From an uncultured Clostridia bacterium (GTDB lineage Bacteria; Bacillota; Clostridia; Oscillospirales; CAG-272): a stretch of 38,500 nucleotides of DNA. The stretch covers positions 1-38,500 of the forward strand of contig CALWTR010000003.1 in assembly GCA_944384525.1 (NCBI GenBank), read 5' to 3'. Of the stretch, positions 35,100 to 38,500 are shown piece after piece; the first letter of the stretch is position 1; each line of letters begins with the position of its first letter. The position numbers and the translations under genes are program-made. Below the pieces are notes generated by a model. It did not search any database. It saw only the letters and a program-made list of their open reading frames with translations, and was not told the DNA's origin.

Positions 35100-35939
35100 A
35101 TGGCGGAAGAAATCAGATACCGTATAGATCAGTTCGAGGGCCCGCTCGACCTGCTCCTGACCCTGATAGAAAAAAACAAGGTCGATATAATGGATATACC
35201 GATAGCCATGATATTCGATCAGTATATGGAATATATAGAGCAAGCGCGAAAAATGGACCTCGAGATAGCAAGCGAATTTATCGTCATGGCAAGCACGCTG
35301 ATGCTGATAAAAAGCAAAATGCTCCTTCCCCGCGAGAGCGAGGACGCGCCCGATCCGAGGCGCGAGATAGCGGACGCAGTGCTCCTTTACAAGCAGGCAA
35401 AACTTGCCGCCGTCGAGCTGCGCCCCATGTACGAGGAATTTTCCGGAAGAATGACCAAGGATCAGGACGAGGTCCCGCCGGAGAAAGGCCTGCCGCTCAA
35501 TATGAGCACAGAGCAGATGACAAAGGCGCTGTTCGCTATGCTCAGACGCTTCAAGGTAGCTGAAAAGGATCCGATCAATCTTGTAAATCCACTTATAAAA
35601 CCTCATGTGGTATCAGTCGAGGAAAAGATAGAGGAGATAATAGCGCTCCTGGAGGAGCACGGAGAGGCGTCGCTCTTTTTCCTGCTGAAGGACGGAGATA
35701 CTCGTCCCGAACTGCTCGCAAGATTCATGGGCATACTTGAGCTCATTAAAATACACCGTATAAATATAGTCGGTATCCGCTTTGACTCGGACGGTGGATT
35801 TGAGTGCGAGGATAACGGACTGGATATGAAATTCGCGCTCAATCCGAATTACGTCCCCGGAGATATAACCGAGAGCGAATTCGATGCTATGCCATCTGAG
35901 TCTGAGTCGGAAGACGCAAATACGGAGAGCACTGTCTGA
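35100..35939 (+). CDS. scpA: Segregation and condensation protein ScpA
   Basis: 279 aa, AAGGA upstream. N-terminal FEGPLDLLLTLIEKNKVDIMDIPI, then the long helix SEFIVMASTLMLIKSKMLLP that contacts the SMC neck; a central ScpB-binding part, and a C-terminal winged helix (SLFFLLKDGDTRPELLARFMGILELIKI). The last 45 residues are acidic (ESESEDANTESTV). It is the kleisin of the SMC complex; smc lies on the opposite strand 15 kb away. A 190-bp gap without a clear promoter precedes it. Confidence 0.96.
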   Translation: MAEEIRYRIDQFEGPLDLLLTLIEKNKVDIMDIPIAMIFDQYMEYIEQARKMDLEIASEFIVMASTLMLIKSKMLLPRESEDAPDPRREIADAVLLYKQAKLAAVELRPMYEEFSGRMTKDQDEVPPEKGLPLNMSTEQMTKALFAMLRRFKVAEKDPINLVNPLIKPHVVSVEEKIEEIIALLEEHGEASLFFLLKDGDTRPELLARFMGILELIKIHRINIVGIRFDSDGGFECEDNGLDMKFALNPNYVPGDITESEFDAMPSESESEDANTESTV

Positions 35940-36295
35940 TACCTTCGCTCAGCCGAAGTAGTAAGCAGTATCCCGCCCACCCGCGGCGGACTCGTATACT
36001 GAAAATTCAAGTATCTCGAAAATATACGTAAATAACGATTTCGGTTTCCAAGGCAAACTTTGACCACCTAAAAAATTTGCGATCTCTCCAGCGGAGAAAA
36101 CAGCAAGTCTTCGGTTTTCGCCAAAAGCCTGCCTTGGTTTTCGAGTCATAAATTCAATTTTAAAAGCAAGAAATTCAAAACATGTACAAAACGGTACTTT
36201 TTAGTACCTGACATATACGGAACAGATGATTTTCATATCTGCTTGTTCCATTGACGCGCAACTTTTCAACCATAAATTGGCAACGAGGTGACATT
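35940..36295. other. Non-coding, dyad-rich spacer between scpA and scpB
   Basis: 356 bp with no supported gene. CCAAGGCA (36048-36055) pairs with TGCCTTGG (36130-36137), with a second short CTTT/AAAG match inside; it encloses a TCTCC-AGC-GGAGA hairpin (36085-36097). Further on are GGTACT-TTTT-AGTACC (36193-36208) and a bulged dyad 36219-36249 (GGAA and CAGAT with ATCTG and TTCC). No T-tract follows any of them. scpA and scpB usually adjoin, so this is likely an inserted repeat or a structured RNA. Confidence 0.5.
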
Positions 36296-37408
36296 ATGCT
36301 GAAAGACATCGGCACAGCCGAGACCCTTGACAAGTCAAACGGCGCTCATGCGGTATCCGCCGCAAACGATCAAAACGGAAACGGCTCAGACGCTGTATTG
36401 CCCGGCAAGCGCGGCAGAAAAAAGCGCGTCTCCGCCGATGCATCAGAAAGCGCCGTATCGGCGCTCGATCCCGCTGAAAATAGCGAAAAAACCCGCAAAA
36501 AACGCGGCGGATCGAACGGTGCTGATGCTCCCGACAAATCATCCGAAAATGCCGAAAACGCACCGAATGATACATCTGCATCAAAAGCCTCGTACAGTGC
36601 AAAATCTGCTGACACATTCTCAAAAAGCACTGAAATCAACAAAAAAAGCACCGCTCCCGACAGCCGTGATACAGAGGATAGCGACGGGGAAATCAACATT
36701 GAAGAAGCGCTTGAGGCGATACTTTTCGCCGCCGGACATCCCGTCTCTTACGCCACTCTTTCCCGAGTTTTCGAGATAACACCCGGAAAAGCAAAGGACA
36801 TGGTTTTTGAGTATTCACTTAAATATAACAATCCTACGATCCCGCGCGGTGTTATACTTCTGACATATCCGGACGCATGCCAACTCTGCACAAAAAACGC
36901 GTATCTTCATCATATACGCGAGGCGCTTGGCCTGCGCAGAAACGGGACGCTATCCGCCTCTTCTATCGAGGTGCTCGCGATAGTCGCATACCGCCAGCCG
37001 GTCACACGATCATACATAGATGCGCTCAGAGGCGTCGACAGCTCATATGCGGTGAACAACCTCCTTGAACGGGGGCTTATAGAACCGAAAGGCAGGCTTG
37101 ACGCGCCGGGACGCCCTATGCTCTACGGAACCTCTGACGACTTTCTCAGATGCTTCGGTATATCAAGTCTGGACGAGCTCCCTGCGGTCAAAAACGAGGA
37201 GATCAAGGACTTTTTGGACAGCAAAGAATCCGAGAACCGCCCCTCTGAGACTGCGGACTCCGACAGCATTGAAAATACGCCCGAAGACAATATCTCCGGC
37301 GACGCTGCAAACGCGGAAAACGCACCTGAAAACGGGACGGAGAGCCGCACTGAAAACGACAGCGGAGATGACGAGATCTCCGCAGAGGATGACGTAGTGT
37401 TGGACTAA
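36296..37408 (+). CDS. scpB: Segregation and condensation protein ScpB with long disordered tails
   Basis: 370 aa from the ATG at 36296 (GAGGTG, 5 nt spacing). The ScpB core covers about 131-310: two winged helices with INIEEALEAILFAAGHPVSY, LGLRRNGTLSASSIEVLAIVAYRQPVTRSYIDALRGVDSSYAV and LERGLIEPKGRLDAPGRPMLYGTSDDFLRCFG. It is preceded by about 130 low-complexity residues rich in Ser, Ala, Asn, Asp and Lys with two basic patches (GKRGRKKR, KTRKKRGG), and followed by about 60 acidic residues. Usual ScpB is near 190 aa, so this is almost double. The tails may help DNA or protein contact. Confidence 0.93.
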   Translation: MLKDIGTAETLDKSNGAHAVSAANDQNGNGSDAVLPGKRGRKKRVSADASESAVSALDPAENSEKTRKKRGGSNGADAPDKSSENAENAPNDTSASKASYSAKSADTFSKSTEINKKSTAPDSRDTEDSDGEINIEEALEAILFAAGHPVSYATLSRVFEITPGKAKDMVFEYSLKYNNPTIPRGVILLTYPDACQLCTKNAYLHHIREALGLRRNGTLSASSIEVLAIVAYRQPVTRSYIDALRGVDSSYAVNNLLERGLIEPKGRLDAPGRPMLYGTSDDFLRCFGISSLDELPAVKNEEIKDFLDSKESENRPSETADSDSIENTPEDNISGDAANAENAPENGTESRTENDSGDDEISAEDDVVLD

Positions 37409-37423
37409 AAGGAGACTTTGACG

Positions 37424-37963
37424 ATGCATGCGCTGTATGCGGTGCTGATACTCCTGACCCTGCTTTTGTTTATATCCGTTCCTCTTGTCTGCCCTTTTCA
37501 TCTATATCTAAATTACAGCGGCGGCGATGCCGCAGTATATCTGCGCCTGCTGTTCTTAAAAATAGATCTGTACCGCAAAGACAAAGATAAAAAAGACGGA
37601 GAAAAACAAAAAAGAAAAAATAAAAAAGACACTTTCGGACCGACGGTACGGCTGATCATACGTATTATCGGAAAGTTATTTTCTCCGGATTATATAGGCG
37701 ATATAAAAATACGTCCGGATCGCATACACATAAAAATAGCGTCAAAGGACGCAGCCAGGACCGCCCTGCTCTTCTCTGCCGCATATACTCTGCTCCTATC
37801 TGCAGCAGAATACGCGGAGGACAAAGATATACTTGACAAAAGAGCAGAAAAAGACATTGTTATATACCCTGATTTTACATCATGCAAAAGCGAGGCTGAC
37901 ATATCTCTCGTCTTCACAATGACCCCTATCGAATTCATAGACGCAGCTCTGCGCGCTTTTTAA
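37424..37963 (+). CDS. DUF2953 membrane-associated protein (YtfI-like)
   Basis: 179 aa from the ATG at 37424 (GGAG, 9 nt spacing; the TTG at 37418 is too close to the site). One N-terminal membrane helix (LYAVLILLTLLLFISVPLV), then a Lys-rich linker (about 52-70) and a beta-rich domain. It matches DUF2953, whose Bacillus member YtfI is encoded beside ytfJ (gerW), as here. Function unknown; a role in sporulation or germination is inferred only from the neighbour. Confidence 0.85.
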   Translation: MHALYAVLILLTLLLFISVPLVCPFHLYLNYSGGDAAVYLRLLFLKIDLYRKDKDKKDGEKQKRKNKKDTFGPTVRLIIRIIGKLFSPDYIGDIKIRPDRIHIKIASKDAARTALLFSAAYTLLLSAAEYAEDKDILDKRAEKDIVIYPDFTSCKSEADISLVFTMTPIEFIDAALRAF

Positions 37964-38052
37964 ACAAAACTTTCTCGTAAGACCGCAAGGCAAGCTCCGA
38001 CGTTATCAACTATGATATGAAACCACACAGGACACGACCGGAGAAAATGCGA

Positions 38053-38493
38053 ATGAGAGGTTTTTATTTAAAAATGAGGGACGATAATCTCAGCGATATA
38101 ATAAGAGAATCTCTGACCGGGATACGCGCTATCGCGGAGTCGGAGACCGTCGTAGGCGCGCCTATAATGCTGGACGGCGGAACCACGCTCGTGCCACTGT
38201 CAAAGGTCACGCTCGGCATAGCAACGGGCGGGATAGATACGAAAAAGGACCAGCCCGGAAAAGAGCCGAATTCTCGTTTCGGAGGCGCAGGCGGCACCGG
38301 AGTCAATATCTCCCCGGTCGCATTTTTTGTAATAAAGCCCGACGGCACTACTGACGTGCAGCCTATAATGACAGCCTCTGACGTCAGCTCCGTAGACAAA
38401 TTCATATCGGCATTTGAGCGTTCTCCGGACGTTTTTAAGCGCATAGTCGAGGTCATAAGTCCGGATACGCAGAAAAACGAGAAAAAAAGATAA
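38053..38493 (+). CDS. gerW: Sporulation protein GerW (YtfJ)
   Basis: 146 aa from the ATG at 38053 (GGAG, 9 nt spacing); ATGs at 38047 and 38074 are alternatives, the latter nearest the family N-terminus. YtfJ features: LSDIIRESLTGIRAIAESETVVGAPI, then the Gly-rich middle FGGAGGTGVNISPVAFFVIKPDG and a helical C-terminus. In Bacillus it is a forespore protein needed for germination responses. Its presence supports a spore-forming host. It ends 7 bp from the window edge. Confidence 0.9.
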   Translation: MRGFYLKMRDDNLSDIIRESLTGIRAIAESETVVGAPIMLDGGTTLVPLSKVTLGIATGGIDTKKDQPGKEPNSRFGGAGGTGVNISPVAFFVIKPDGTTDVQPIMTASDVSSVDKFISAFERSPDVFKRIVEVISPDTQKNEKKR

Positions 38494-38500
38494 CGAAAGT

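Noticed and set aside
35949-36149. 66-codon antisense frame in the scpA-scpB gap
   Set aside because: No ribosome site and it overlaps paired arms of the structured spacer.

Overview
This 38.5 kb window looks like a chromosomal housekeeping segment of a low-to-mid GC, spore-forming member of the Clostridia, probably in or near the Oscillospirales/Ruminococcaceae group. The evidence is strong GGAGG-type ribosome sites, TTGACA/TATAAT promoters, Firmicutes gene orders (rplU-prp-rpmA, infC-rpmI-rplT, scpA-scpB-DUF2953-gerW), a prp-processed L27, and a GerW/YtfJ sporulation gene. The taxon is an inference, as there is no rRNA. No phage, IS element, CRISPR array or resistance island was seen.

Layout. 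Positions 1-1352 (minus) hold nusB and a truncated TsaD-like (Kae1/M22) gene behind a clear sigma-A promoter. Positions 1440-2984 (plus) hold a secreted M23 peptidase and a four-helix membrane protein, followed by 350 bp of AT-rich, dyad-rich non-coding DNA with a terminator. From 3340 to 9478 the minus strand carries galE, the rplU-prp-rpmA ribosomal operon with its own promoter and leader, a CD1247-type zinc-ribbon protein, efp, pepP, an endonuclease-IV-like TIM barrel and yqeG. At 9634-9880 a plus-strand tRNA unit (Gly-UCC, Arg-ACG) ends in a perfect 30-bp palindrome, back to back with the leuS terminator.

Positions 9997-29159 (minus) form one compact run of 16 genes: trmH, dprA, topA, trmFO, plsX, rnc, radical-SAM, smc, ftsY, rdgB, yhbY, nadD, yqeK, an LCP lipoprotein, rsfS and leuS. 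Many junctions are ATGA or TTGA/GTGA overlaps, so translational coupling is likely. Upstream lies infC-rpmI-rplT (30411-29222), which has a sigma-A promoter, a roughly 158-nt leader ending in an intrinsic terminator that abuts the infC ribosome site, and an apparent AUA start for IF3. The rplT terminator sits directly against the trmH ribosome site, so trmH and the long run behind it may depend on readthrough.

The plus strand from 30689 to the end carries a candidate ~100-nt small RNA (promoter to terminator), then lon preceded by seven 15-bp tandem repeats, then engB, an M50 peptidase, scpA, scpB (with unusual disordered tails), a DUF2953 protein and gerW. The scpA-scpB gap holds 357 bp of dyad-rich DNA instead of the usual tight junction.

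The genes serve translation, tRNA/rRNA modification, chromosome segregation, membrane targeting and phospholipid synthesis. I found no clearly new multi-gene system. The best candidates for undescribed biology are non-coding: the RNA upstream of lon, the in-frame 15-bp repeat in the lon leader, the scpA-scpB spacer, and the readthrough layout at rplT/trmH.
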